In this document: positions 6,623-12,752 of the stretch, piece after piece
Position numbering within the stretch: position 1 is the stretch's first letter
Layout of the letters: each line of letters starts with the position of its first letter
From: Acidimicrobiales bacterium
GTDB taxonomy: Bacteria; Actinomycetota; Acidimicrobiia; Acidimicrobiales; SHLQ01
Assembly (NCBI GenBank): GCA_013002375.1
Contig: JABDJW010000036.1
Coordinates: 1-12,752, forward strand
Direction: 5' to 3'
Length of the DNA stretch: 12,752 nucleotides
Translations under genes and position numbers: made by a program
Notes under the pieces: model-generated
Told to the model about the DNA's origin: nothing
The model's database searches: none
What the model saw: only the letters and a program-made list of their open reading frames with translations

Positions 6623-7327
6623 CTAGCCGGCCGCCTCGCGCTCCCAGGCCTCCAGCAGCGACGCGAGGTGGGCGAGCGACTCGATGGTCGGCACGCTGAC
6701 CTCCTCGATCGGGTGGACATGTTCGGCGGCCCACAACAGATCGTGGGGCACGTGCACCCCTCGAGCACCGATCTCGAGCACCGGTAGAACATCGGACTTC
6801 ACGCTGTTGCCGACCATGACGAAATCAGCGGGCGCGATGTCGTGCTGATCGAGCACGGCCTGGTAGCTGCGGGGGTCCTTCTCGCTGACGATCTCGATGG
6901 TGAAGAAGTACGGCGCCAGGCCCGAGGCCTCGACCTTTCGCTCCTGGTGCAGGAGGTCACCCTTGGTGATGAGCATCAGCCGATAGCGGTCGGCCAGGCT
7001 CGCGACGGCATCGACCACGCCGGGAAAGACCTCGACCGCGTGGTTGGCCAGCTCCTTGCCCAACGCGACGATGCGGCCGATGTCGGAGCTGGTGATGGCG
7101 CCGTCGGTGGCATCGATCGCGGCTTCGATCATCGACAGCGTCATCGACTTGGCGCCGTAGCCGAAGATCAGCAGGTTGGCCCGTTCGATGTCGAGCAGGT
7201 GTGCGGCCAGGTCGACCGTCGGCTGATAGCCGGCGACGATCTCGCGGTAGGCGGCTTCGGTCTCCTGAAAGAGCCGTTCACTCTCCCAGAGCGTGTCGTC
7301 GGCGTCGAGGCCGATGACGAGGGCCAT
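6623..7327 (-). CDS. HAD-superfamily hydrolase
   Basis: 234 residues. HAD motif I is GLDADDT (6-12) with nucleophile Asp8 and acid/base Asp10; motif II is LITKGD (119-124; Thr121); motif III is SEKD (148-151; Lys150); motif IV is VGNSVKSD (172-179; Asp179). The helical insert between motif I and II (about 15-100) fits a C1-type cap, as in phosphoglycolate phosphatase- or haloacid dehalogenase-like members. It is a cytosolic phosphatase or related hydrolase; the substrate is unknown. It lies 6 nt downstream of the small membrane protein gene, in the same direction, so it is likely the last gene of a three-gene minus-strand operon headed by the large ompA-like gene. The first ATG (7325-7327) is used because motif I lies immediately after it. 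Confidence 0.88.
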   Translation of the reverse strand: MALVIGLDADDTLWESERLFQETEAAYREIVAGYQPTVDLAAHLLDIERANLLIFGYGAKSMTLSMIEAAIDATDGAITSSDIGRIVALGKELANHAVEVFPGVVDAVASLADRYRLMLITKGDLLHQERKVEASGLAPYFFTIEIVSEKDPRSYQAVLDQHDIAPADFVMVGNSVKSDVLPVLEIGARGVHVPHDLLWAAEHVHPIEEVSVPTIESLAHLASLLEAWEREAAG

Positions 7328-7333
7328 CAGCGA

Positions 7334-7549
7334 TCAGGCCGACGATTCGCCCGTGGTGAGCACGCCAGGCATGCCGGCCAGCTTGGTTTCGGCGTCGCGC
7401 AGCCGGGCCTTGGTCGCGGCCAGTTCGGCTTCGATGGCGTCGGTGCTGGCGGCCGGGCGGCGCACCCGCCCGAGGGCCCAGCCGACGATCAAGCCGATGG
7501 CCAGTGCGATCACCAACAGAATCAGGATTTCACCCAGGACGTACCACAT
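7334..7549 (-). CDS. Small single-pass membrane protein with coiled-coil tail
   Basis: 71 residues with a strong N-terminal transmembrane helix (about 3-27, rich in Leu/Ile/Val and ending in GWALGRVRR). A short charged helix follows (about 36-58) with Ala/Leu/Glu/Lys spacing suited to a coiled coil, then a small polar tail. The positive residues after the helix suggest that the C-terminus faces the cytoplasm. I do not recognise a named family. Its position, 30 bp after the large ompA-like gene and 6 bp before the HAD gene, and its coherent composition support it as a real gene. A purine-rich GAAAGAGAG lies about 8 nt before the ATG as a possible ribosome binding site. Its role may be as a partner of the envelope protein upstream, which is inference from position only. 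Confidence 0.7.
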   Translation of the reverse strand: MWYVLGEILILLVIALAIGLIVGWALGRVRRPAASTDAIEAELAATKARLRDAETKLAGMPGVLTTGESSA

Positions 7550-7579
7550 CGGTGCGTGCTCTCTTTCGTTCGATTCGAA

Positions 7580-9106
7580 TCATGGCAGGGAGGCTTCGAA
7601 CTCGACCCGGCGGTTGCCGGCCAGTTCGACGTCGTTTTCTTCGTTCGAGAACTTCAGTTCGCTCTCGCCGCGGCCCTCGGCGGTCATCCGGCCGCCGTCG
7701 ACGCCCTGGTCGATCAGGTACTGCCGGACCGCGTCGGCCCGGCGCTGGCTGAGCGCCTGGTTCGAGTCGGCCTCACCGCGACTGTCGGTGTGGCCGACGA
7801 TGTTCACGACCGGTTCGGGATACTGGTTGATGGCCGTCGCAGCCCGATCGAGGATGCCCTCTGCCTCGGCGGTCAGCGTGTTCGAGCCGGTCTCGAACAA
7901 GGTGACGCCGGCCAGTTCCTCCTGGAGCGCGGCGAGCTCGCCGGAGAGCGCCTCGAGGTCGTTGGCGGGGGGCGGCGGGGCGACGTCGGCGGTGACCGTG
8001 ACCCCCCACTCGCCCGGCACGAGATCTTCGAGGCCCCCGATGTCCGCCGCGGCCTGTTCATTGGCGGCCAGGACGTCGACGGAGAACACATCGCCGGTCT
8101 GGGTGCCGAAGGCCTCGATCACCTGAGCTTCGTCGGCCAGGGGCGCCAGCAGATCGGCGACCGCAGCGACCCGATCGTCGGAGCCTTCGATCGCCGGCGC
8201 GAGCCCGGACACGACCAGCTCGTCGACGACGGCCTCGGCACCGACCGCCGCCTCGGCGGCCGCGACCAGCGTGCCGCGTTGGGCTTCGGACAGCACCGTT
8301 CCAGTGAGCCGCACGGTGCCGGAGCCGACTTCGAAATCGAAATCGGCGACGCCGGCATCGGCCCCCAACGCGGTGATGTTCACGGTCTCGAACCCGGCGG
8401 TCGCCGCTTCGAGCACGGCCGCGGCGGCATCGTCGGCGACCAGCGCCCTCAGCGTGGTGCTCTTGCCCTTGAGCGTGGCGGTCGCAGAATCGACCCCGGG
8501 CGCCGCCATGGCCACAAAGAGGGTGGCGAAGTCGCTCACCCGGGCATCGGCCCCCTCGAGCGATTCGGCCAGACCGCTCACGGTGAGCTCATCGACGACA
8601 TTGGCCGCGCCGAACACCGCGTTGGCTTCGGCGAGCAGGGTCTGGCGCTGTTCGTCGCTGAGCACCGTGCCCCGCAGCACGACCAACCCGGCGCCGTCGC
8701 GTTCGACCACGAGATCGATCGTGCCGGTCGGCGCCGGTTCGGCATCGCGGACCCGGAGTTCGGTGACGTCGGCGTCGCGGATGCCCCATTCCGCGGTCAG
8801 GATGTCATCGATGCGAAAGGCTTCTTCGAGCGAATCGACATCACCCGCGACCTCGATGTTTCGGCCGTCCATGTCGAACGTCAGACCGGAGGTGTCGATG
8901 CCGTTCTCAGCCAGACGCTCGACTGCCTCACCCTCGAGATGATCTTCGATGTGCGGGATCGCCCACACCGACCCGAGGACGTACAACCCGGCAAACGCGA
9001 GCATGCCGAGGAGCCAGATCCGCAGTCGGCGCCGGTCGCGCGCCGCCGCGGCCGCGGCATCGTCGTCCCGCAGATGGTCGTCCGGATTGGTCACCGCGTC
9101 GGGCAT
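7580..9106 (-). CDS. Large membrane-anchored protein with repeated BON domains and C-terminal OmpA domain
   Basis: 508 residues. A short charged cytoplasmic N-terminus precedes a TM helix (about 30-50). A BON-like unit spans about 57-122. Two further units share an internal repeat: LRGTVLSDEQRQTL with VVDELTVSGLA (144-180) and LTGTVLSEAQRGTL with VVDELVVSGLA (267-303), each followed by a similar EG-D-RV segment. An EWG-containing segment ends at about 375, followed by PPPP, a short coiled stretch and an OmpA domain (about 400-505) with NIVGHTDSRGEAD, LSQRRADAV and GNRRVEFE; Asp441 and Arg456 are the likely peptidoglycan-binding pair. ATG 9106 is chosen over far-upstream in-frame codons because GAAGGA lies just before it and the preceding DNA belongs to the divergent DUF3499 gene. 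It is probably an envelope protein that bridges membrane and cell wall, a larger cousin of the protein at 3196-4014, and it heads a likely operon. Confidence 0.87.
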   Translation of the reverse strand: MPDAVTNPDDHLRDDDAAAAAARDRRRLRIWLLGMLAFAGLYVLGSVWAIPHIEDHLEGEAVERLAENGIDTSGLTFDMDGRNIEVAGDVDSLEEAFRIDDILTAEWGIRDADVTELRVRDAEPAPTGTIDLVVERDGAGLVVLRGTVLSDEQRQTLLAEANAVFGAANVVDELTVSGLAESLEGADARVSDFATLFVAMAAPGVDSATATLKGKSTTLRALVADDAAAAVLEAATAGFETVNITALGADAGVADFDFEVGSGTVRLTGTVLSEAQRGTLVAAAEAAVGAEAVVDELVVSGLAPAIEGSDDRVAAVADLLAPLADEAQVIEAFGTQTGDVFSVDVLAANEQAAADIGGLEDLVPGEWGVTVTADVAPPPPANDLEALSGELAALQEELAGVTLFETGSNTLTAEAEGILDRAATAINQYPEPVVNIVGHTDSRGEADSNQALSQRRADAVRQYLIDQGVDGGRMTAEGRGESELKFSNEENDVELAGNRRVEFEASLP

Positions 9107-9108
9107 TT

Positions 9109-9116
9109 CTTCCTTC
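9109..9116 (-). promoter_or_regulatory. Ribosome binding site of the large ompA-like gene
   Basis: The minus strand reads GAAGGAAG just before ATG 9106. It is the clearest Shine-Dalgarno sequence in the window and fixes this start. It marks a leadered transcript, in contrast to the leaderless-looking starts of the plus-strand genes. Confidence 0.55.
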
Positions 9117-9167
9117 AACCTCTTCGGCCAACGCCGGCCCCGAGGCTGGTAGGGCCGACGGTGAAGG

Positions 9168-9173
9168 ATAGTA
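9168..9173 (-). promoter_or_regulatory. Possible -10 element for the large ompA-like operon
   Basis: On the minus strand TACTAT fits TANNNT and lies about 60 nt upstream of ATG 9106. It would give a leader long enough to include the visible ribosome binding site. No convincing -35 box accompanies it, so this is tentative. Confidence 0.35.
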
Positions 9174-9225
9174 GTGATCCAGGGCCGAAGATCGGGCGAT
9201 CTCGCCGATTCCGTGCTCCTCCGAC

Positions 9226-9231
9226 TACTCT
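9226..9231 (+). promoter_or_regulatory. Putative -10 element of a leaderless DUF3499-gene transcript
   Basis: TACTCT fits TANNNT and lies 8 nt before GTG 9240. It supports that start over an in-frame GTG at 9174 located upstream of the box. It sits in the 133-bp divergent region shared with the minus-strand ompA-like operon. Confidence 0.45.
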
Positions 9232-9239
9232 CACCGGAT

Positions 9240-9815
9240 GTGAACACCGTTTGTGCGCGAGCGACCTGTTCAGGTCGCGTCGCGGGCGTTTTCCTCACCG
9301 ACATGCCGGCGCGCACCGCGTGGTTGGTCGATCTCGACACCACCCTCGACGGCGTCGGCCTCTGCCCCACCCATCTCAACCGATTCTCGGTGCCGATGGG
9401 CTGGACCCTGTTCGACGAGCGCTCGGGTTCGATCACCTCGATCGAGCCGCCTGCGCCCGAACCCATCCTCCCCGAACCGGCCGCCCCTGATCCGCACCTG
9501 CACGAGCCGGCCCGACTCGACCCGGATCCCTCCGCGGCCCCCGATGTCCGGCCATCGGAACCGGCCGCGACCGCTGCGGCCCTCGAGGAACAAGGGGCGG
9601 AGGCAGAAGCCCCGACCGGCCGATGGGACGGCCCGGCGCGGGCCGACACCGTCGCCGGCCCGGCGGCCGAATCGCCGCTCCTGGCCCGCGCCTTCGGCGG
9701 GCCCGACGACTCGCCCCGACGGTTGGCCTTCTTCGAGCGCCAGCCGCCCGAAGAACCCGATGATGACACCTTGCCCTTTCCGCCGGACGGGCCGGCCACC
9801 GTCCCCGGCTCGTAG
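9240..9815 (+). CDS. DUF3499-family protein with long Pro/Glu-rich tail
   Basis: 191 residues from GTG 9240. The N-terminal 60 residues match my recollection of DUF3499, an actinobacterial family of unknown function: Cys5 and Cys10 near the start, then GLCPTHLNR (40-48) with Cys42 and His45, then VPMGW (51-55). Cys5, Cys10, Cys42 and His45 could bind one zinc ion, which is inference. The remaining roughly 130 residues are low-complexity, rich in Pro, Ala, Glu and Asp (such as PAPEPILPEPAAP), and probably disordered; family members I recall are mostly shorter. A longer start at 9174 would add 22 residues without family similarity and lies upstream of the TACTCT box. It is divergent from the ompA-like operon and is followed after 24 bp by the propeller gene in the same direction, possibly as an operon. 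Confidence 0.75.
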   Translation: MNTVCARATCSGRVAGVFLTDMPARTAWLVDLDTTLDGVGLCPTHLNRFSVPMGWTLFDERSGSITSIEPPAPEPILPEPAAPDPHLHEPARLDPDPSAAPDVRPSEPAATAAALEEQGAEAEAPTGRWDGPARADTVAGPAAESPLLARAFGGPDDSPRRLAFFERQPPEEPDDDTLPFPPDGPATVPGS

Positions 9816-9839
9816 CGGCCTCGGCGGCAGAACCGGGTC

Positions 9840-11396
9840 ATGATCAGCCGCGTCCTCGGCCACGCCGCGGCCGGGGTCGCGCTCATCGTCGCGCTCCTCG
9901 CCGTCAGCTTGGTGTGGGCACCACGCACCACCACCGATGACGCCGCACCAATCGTCATTCCGACCACCGCGGCACCGACCACCACGACGACGTTCGTCCC
10001 GCCGACCACGACCCGCCCGCCCTACGACGGCTGGGTCGACCCGCTGAGTTCGGGCGAACCCTGGGGCACGACCGTGGAGGGACTCCTGACCTTTCGCGGG
10101 AACCCGACCCGTTCGTATTACGGAGCCGGCCCGGTGCCCACCGCTCCGGCCGTGCAATGGAGCTTTCCGGCCGAGGGATCGCTCTGCTCGTTCTCGTCGG
10201 TCGGCGGCGAATCGATCGAATGGTGTGGCACCGGCTGGACCGGCCAGCCCGCGGTCCTCGAGCGGGACGGTCGCACGTGGGTGGCGTTCGGCTCGTACGG
10301 CTCGGCGGTGCATTTCCTCGACGGAGACACCGGCGAACGGATCCTCCCCGACTTCCCGGTCGGCGACATCATCAAGGGCTCGGTCACCATCGACCCCGAC
10401 GGCTACCCACTGCTCTACACCGGCTCCCGGGACAACTTCTTTCGGGTCTTGTCGTTCGACACCGACCAGCCGGTCGAGCTCTGGAAGCTCTCGGCCGATG
10501 CGGTATCGCCCACGCTGTGGAACAACGACTGGGACGGCGCCGCGCTCGTGATCGACGACTACCTCTTCGAGGGCGGCGAGAACTCCCAACTCCACATCGT
10601 GAAGCTCAATCGGGGCTACGACGACCAGGGGCGGGTCACCGTCGCCCCCGAGCTGGTCTTCAATGCGCCGGGCTGGGACCAAGAACTGCTCGATCGGGTC
10701 GGCCGGAACGTCTCGATCGAGAACTCGGTGGCCATCTCGGGCGACACGCTGTACTTCGCCAACTCGGGCGGGCTGGTCCAGGGGTGGGACATCTCCGGTC
10801 TGGCCGACGGCACCGACCCCGAGCGGGTCTTCCGCTACTGGGCCGGCGACGACATCGACGCGTCGATCGTGATCGACGGCGAAGGCATGCTCTACATCGG
10901 CGTCGAGTACGAGCGGGCCAACAGCCGGTCGCAAGAGGTCGGGCAGATCATCAAACTCGATCCGTCCCGCCCCGACGACCCGCTCGTCTGGAAGCGCGAC
11001 GAGCGGCCCTATGTGGACTCCGGGGTGTGGGGCACGCCGGCGCTGTACCAGGACGTCCTGATCGTCGGCACCGACGAGGGGCGGATCCTGGCCCTCGACC
11101 AAGCGACCGGCGAGGAGCGCTGGTCGCTGCAACTGAACGGCCCCACCTGGCAGTCGCCGGTGATCGTCGATGACGTGTTCATCATCGGCGACTGCGAGGG
11201 CGTCCTGCACGCCTACGACGTCGCCGACACCACCGTGGCCCCGACCGAACTGTGGACCCTCACGTTGGGCGGCTGCATCGAGAGTACGCCGGCGGTCTGG
11301 GATGGCTGGATCTATGTCGGCACGCGGGCCGGCAAGTTCTTCGCCATCGCCGACGACCCTGCCGCCCCGACCGACTCGATCGAACCGACGGAGTAG
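9840..11396 (+). CDS. Exported PQQ-type beta-propeller protein with Thr/Pro stalk
   Basis: 518 residues. The N-terminus is a signal peptide or membrane anchor (hydrophobic core about 9-27), followed by a Thr/Pro-rich stalk (about 41-61, TTAAPTTTTTFVPPTTTRPP) that should hold the fold away from the membrane. The rest is a beta-propeller with PQQ/BamB-like repeats, such as HFLDGDTGE (158-166), GRILALDQATGEERW (414-428) and STPAVWDGWIYVGT (482-495). A conserved-looking lead-in, FRGNPTRSYYGAGPVP (85-100), precedes the first blade. Cys116/Cys129 and Cys452/Cys479 could form two disulfides outside the cell. No calcium or PQQ catalytic residues can be identified with confidence, so a binding or scaffold role is as likely as an enzymatic one. 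It lies 24 bp after the DUF3499 gene. Its TAG stop directly abuts the stop of the convergent MFS gene. Confidence 0.82.
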   Translation: MISRVLGHAAAGVALIVALLAVSLVWAPRTTTDDAAPIVIPTTAAPTTTTTFVPPTTTRPPYDGWVDPLSSGEPWGTTVEGLLTFRGNPTRSYYGAGPVPTAPAVQWSFPAEGSLCSFSSVGGESIEWCGTGWTGQPAVLERDGRTWVAFGSYGSAVHFLDGDTGERILPDFPVGDIIKGSVTIDPDGYPLLYTGSRDNFFRVLSFDTDQPVELWKLSADAVSPTLWNNDWDGAALVIDDYLFEGGENSQLHIVKLNRGYDDQGRVTVAPELVFNAPGWDQELLDRVGRNVSIENSVAISGDTLYFANSGGLVQGWDISGLADGTDPERVFRYWAGDDIDASIVIDGEGMLYIGVEYERANSRSQEVGQIIKLDPSRPDDPLVWKRDERPYVDSGVWGTPALYQDVLIVGTDEGRILALDQATGEERWSLQLNGPTWQSPVIVDDVFIIGDCEGVLHAYDVADTTVAPTELWTLTLGGCIESTPAVWDGWIYVGTRAGKFFAIADDPAAPTDSIEPTE

Positions 11397-12752
11397 CTAC
11401 TCGTCGACTTCGACGCCGTCGACCGACGACACGTGCGGGCCGCTCGGTGCGCCCCAATTCGGAGCCGTCGGCGCCGAGCGCCGGGGCGGCGACGGCGGCT
11501 TCGGTGGCGGACCGGTATCGCCCGAACGGGTCGCCGGCATGACCTGGGTCGGGGCCGGTGCTTCGCCCCGCTGCGGCCAGTGCAGTTGGCGGGTGGGACC
11601 GGCCGGATCGCCCGAGCCCGAGTCCATGACCGTCGTGCTCGGCCCGCCCGAGCCGGCCGTGGCAGAGACATCGATCGGACCATCGCCGGCACCGCGGCGC
11701 GGCATGGCCGACGCCAGCCGCGACAGGCGGGCCCCCAGTGCCATTCGAGCACCGAAGAAGTAGAACAACCCGGCGATCACGCCCACCAGGACCACGATCA
11801 GGTAGCCGAAGCGAACCCCGGAGCCGGAGAACTTGATGGCGACCGGAAGAAACGCGCCGGCGACCCACGACAGCTGGAAGCGAGCCTCGAAGCGGGCGAA
11901 GGTCGCGCCGTAGTTCACGGCCGGGGCGTCGCGTTGGACCAGGGAATCGAACGCCAACTTCGCGGTGGCTGCCGACACGGCCACGCCGAACGCAACCAAC
12001 GCACCGCTGACCAACGCCGTGCCCTGCCAGACCGCGACCGCAGCCACGAACACGGTGAGACCCAACGAGCCGAGCACCAACCGTTCCTCGGGAATCTGTC
12101 GGCGTAGCACCGGCGCGATCCGGGCGCCGAGCAACGCGCCAACACCGGCGCAGGCCACCACCACGCCGAAATGCCACAACGGCGTGGTCGATTCGATGAC
12201 CGGCTGCAGCCCACGAGCCATGCCGGCAAACGCGCCAGCGCCGGCGCCGATCGGTTCGAGGTTGACCCCGTCGCCACCGCCCCGCAGCTCGAAGGCCAAC
12301 AGGAACGTCACGAAGCCGACGACGGCGCGCAGTACTGCGACGACCGATGCGGCCAAGACGATGGTGCCGGAACGCAGCTCGGCCTTTTCCGTTTCTCCGA
12401 TCGGCTGGCTCGCGACGCTCACCTTGGGGAGCGACAGCGCCTGAAAGACCGCGATGGCAAAGACGATCATGGCGACGGCGGCGGCCCAACTCGATCCGCC
12501 CAGCGTGGCGAACAAGGCGCCCACCGCGGCCCCGCTCATACCCGAAATTGCCGCGGTCAGCGAGAGCTTGGAGTTGGCATCGACCAGCGCGTCGTCACTC
12601 GGCACCATCGTCGGCACCAGGGCGCTCTTGGCCACGTGATAGGCCTTCTGCAGCACGAGGACGCCGAACGCTTCCGGGAACAACAAGAAGCTGTCGATGT
12701 GGCTGATCATGAAGAAAGCCAGCAGCGACCGCAGGGCCAGCGAACCCACGAT
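11397..12752 (-). CDS. MFS-type transporter, 5'-truncated by window edge, with long Pro-rich C-tail
   Basis: The frame is open to the right edge (the first visible codons read IVGSLALRS), so the true start is probably outside; 451 residues are visible. There are about nine or ten hydrophobic helices, including LLAFFMISHIDSFLLF, IVLAASVVAVLRAVVGF, FGVVVACAGVGALLGARIAP and FGYLIVVLVGVIAGLFYFFG. The segment QKAYHVAKSALVPTMVP, then NSKLSL, resembles the region between TM helices 4 and 5 of MFS permeases, so the first helices are missing. The last roughly 105 residues are cytoplasmic-looking and low-complexity, rich in Pro, Gly and Ser with a few acidic residues at the end. The substrate is unknown; some such proteins are annotated as drug or macrolide efflux. 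The stop codon abuts that of the propeller gene. Confidence 0.82.
   Translation of the reverse strand: MVGSLALRSLLAFFMISHIDSFLLFPEAFGVLVLQKAYHVAKSALVPTMVPSDDALVDANSKLSLTAAISGMSGAAVGALFATLGGSSWAAAVAMIVFAIAVFQALSLPKVSVASQPIGETEKAELRSGTIVLAASVVAVLRAVVGFVTFLLAFELRGGGDGVNLEPIGAGAGAFAGMARGLQPVIESTTPLWHFGVVVACAGVGALLGARIAPVLRRQIPEERLVLGSLGLTVFVAAVAVWQGTALVSGALVAFGVAVSAATAKLAFDSLVQRDAPAVNYGATFARFEARFQLSWVAGAFLPVAIKFSGSGVRFGYLIVVLVGVIAGLFYFFGARMALGARLSRLASAMPRRGAGDGPIDVSATAGSGGPSTTVMDSGSGDPAGPTRQLHWPQRGEAPAPTQVMPATRSGDTGPPPKPPSPPRRSAPTAPNWGAPSGPHVSSVDGVEVDE

Noticed and set aside
6842..9490. 882-codon open frame on the plus strand opposite the HAD, small membrane and large ompA-like genes
   Set aside because: It spans three minus-strand genes and the divergent promoter region. 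The translation is rich in Gly/Asp/Arg with no domain, while the opposite strand shows clear HAD and OmpA motifs.
9107..10009. Upstream in-frame extension of the large ompA-like gene
   Set aside because: It would run across the divergent promoter and through the DUF3499 gene on the opposite strand; a ribosome binding site precedes ATG 9106.
9270..11210. 646-codon open frame on the minus strand opposite the DUF3499 and propeller genes
   Set aside because: It is antisense to genes with family features and has no motif of its own; codon structure follows the sense frames.
1..12752. CRISPR array, insertion sequence, prophage, tRNA/rRNA genes or intrinsic terminators
   Set aside because: I saw no regularly spaced repeats, transposase or integrase motifs, terminal inverted repeats, cloverleaf-like tRNA sequence, or hairpin followed by a T tract. 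This was by eye; a covariance-model or repeat search could still find weak cases.

Overview
The window is GC-rich and gene-dense, with actinobacterial hallmarks: a mycothiol ligase (MshC), a DUF3499 protein, and ArfA-like single-pass BON/OmpA proteins. Five genes also have TANNNT hexamers 6-8 nt upstream of ATG or GTG starts, as in leaderless actinobacterial mRNAs. A lineage near Acidimicrobiia/Ilumatobacter is my guess from gene style; no phylogenetic marker proves it. I see no tRNA, rRNA, CRISPR array, transposase or integrase, so this looks like ordinary chromosome.

Layout from left to right. The 3' part of an M48-type metalloprotease (+, cut by the window edge) converges, with overlapping stop codons, on an LldD-type FMN-dependent alpha-hydroxyacid dehydrogenase (-). 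A short divergent promoter region separates lldD from a classical SDR oxidoreductase (+). About 400 bp after the SDR hold what looks like a decayed MarR-family regulator on the minus strand. A BON-OmpA membrane protein (+) follows, then a tandem pair of paralogues: an MshC-like cysteine ligase and cysteinyl-tRNA synthetase CysS (+). A minus-strand cluster comes next, transcribed from right to left: a large multi-BON OmpA protein, a 71-residue membrane/coiled-coil protein and a HAD-family hydrolase. Divergent from that cluster are a DUF3499 zinc-ribbon-like protein and a secreted or anchored PQQ-type beta-propeller protein (+). The last gene is an MFS-type transporter (-), cut at its 5' end by the right edge.

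Functional themes: cysteine activation for protein synthesis and for mycothiol (mshC, cysS); envelope proteins that probably bind peptidoglycan (two OmpA/BON proteins) plus a surface propeller; and central redox metabolism (lldD, SDR). The main points of interest are the adjacent mshC and cysS with CysRS-like features kept in the MshC-like copy, the recurring leaderless promoter motif (once fused with the upstream stop codon), the lack of space for terminators at the convergent junctions, and the frameshifted MarR remnant. I did not find a clearly new defence or mobile system.
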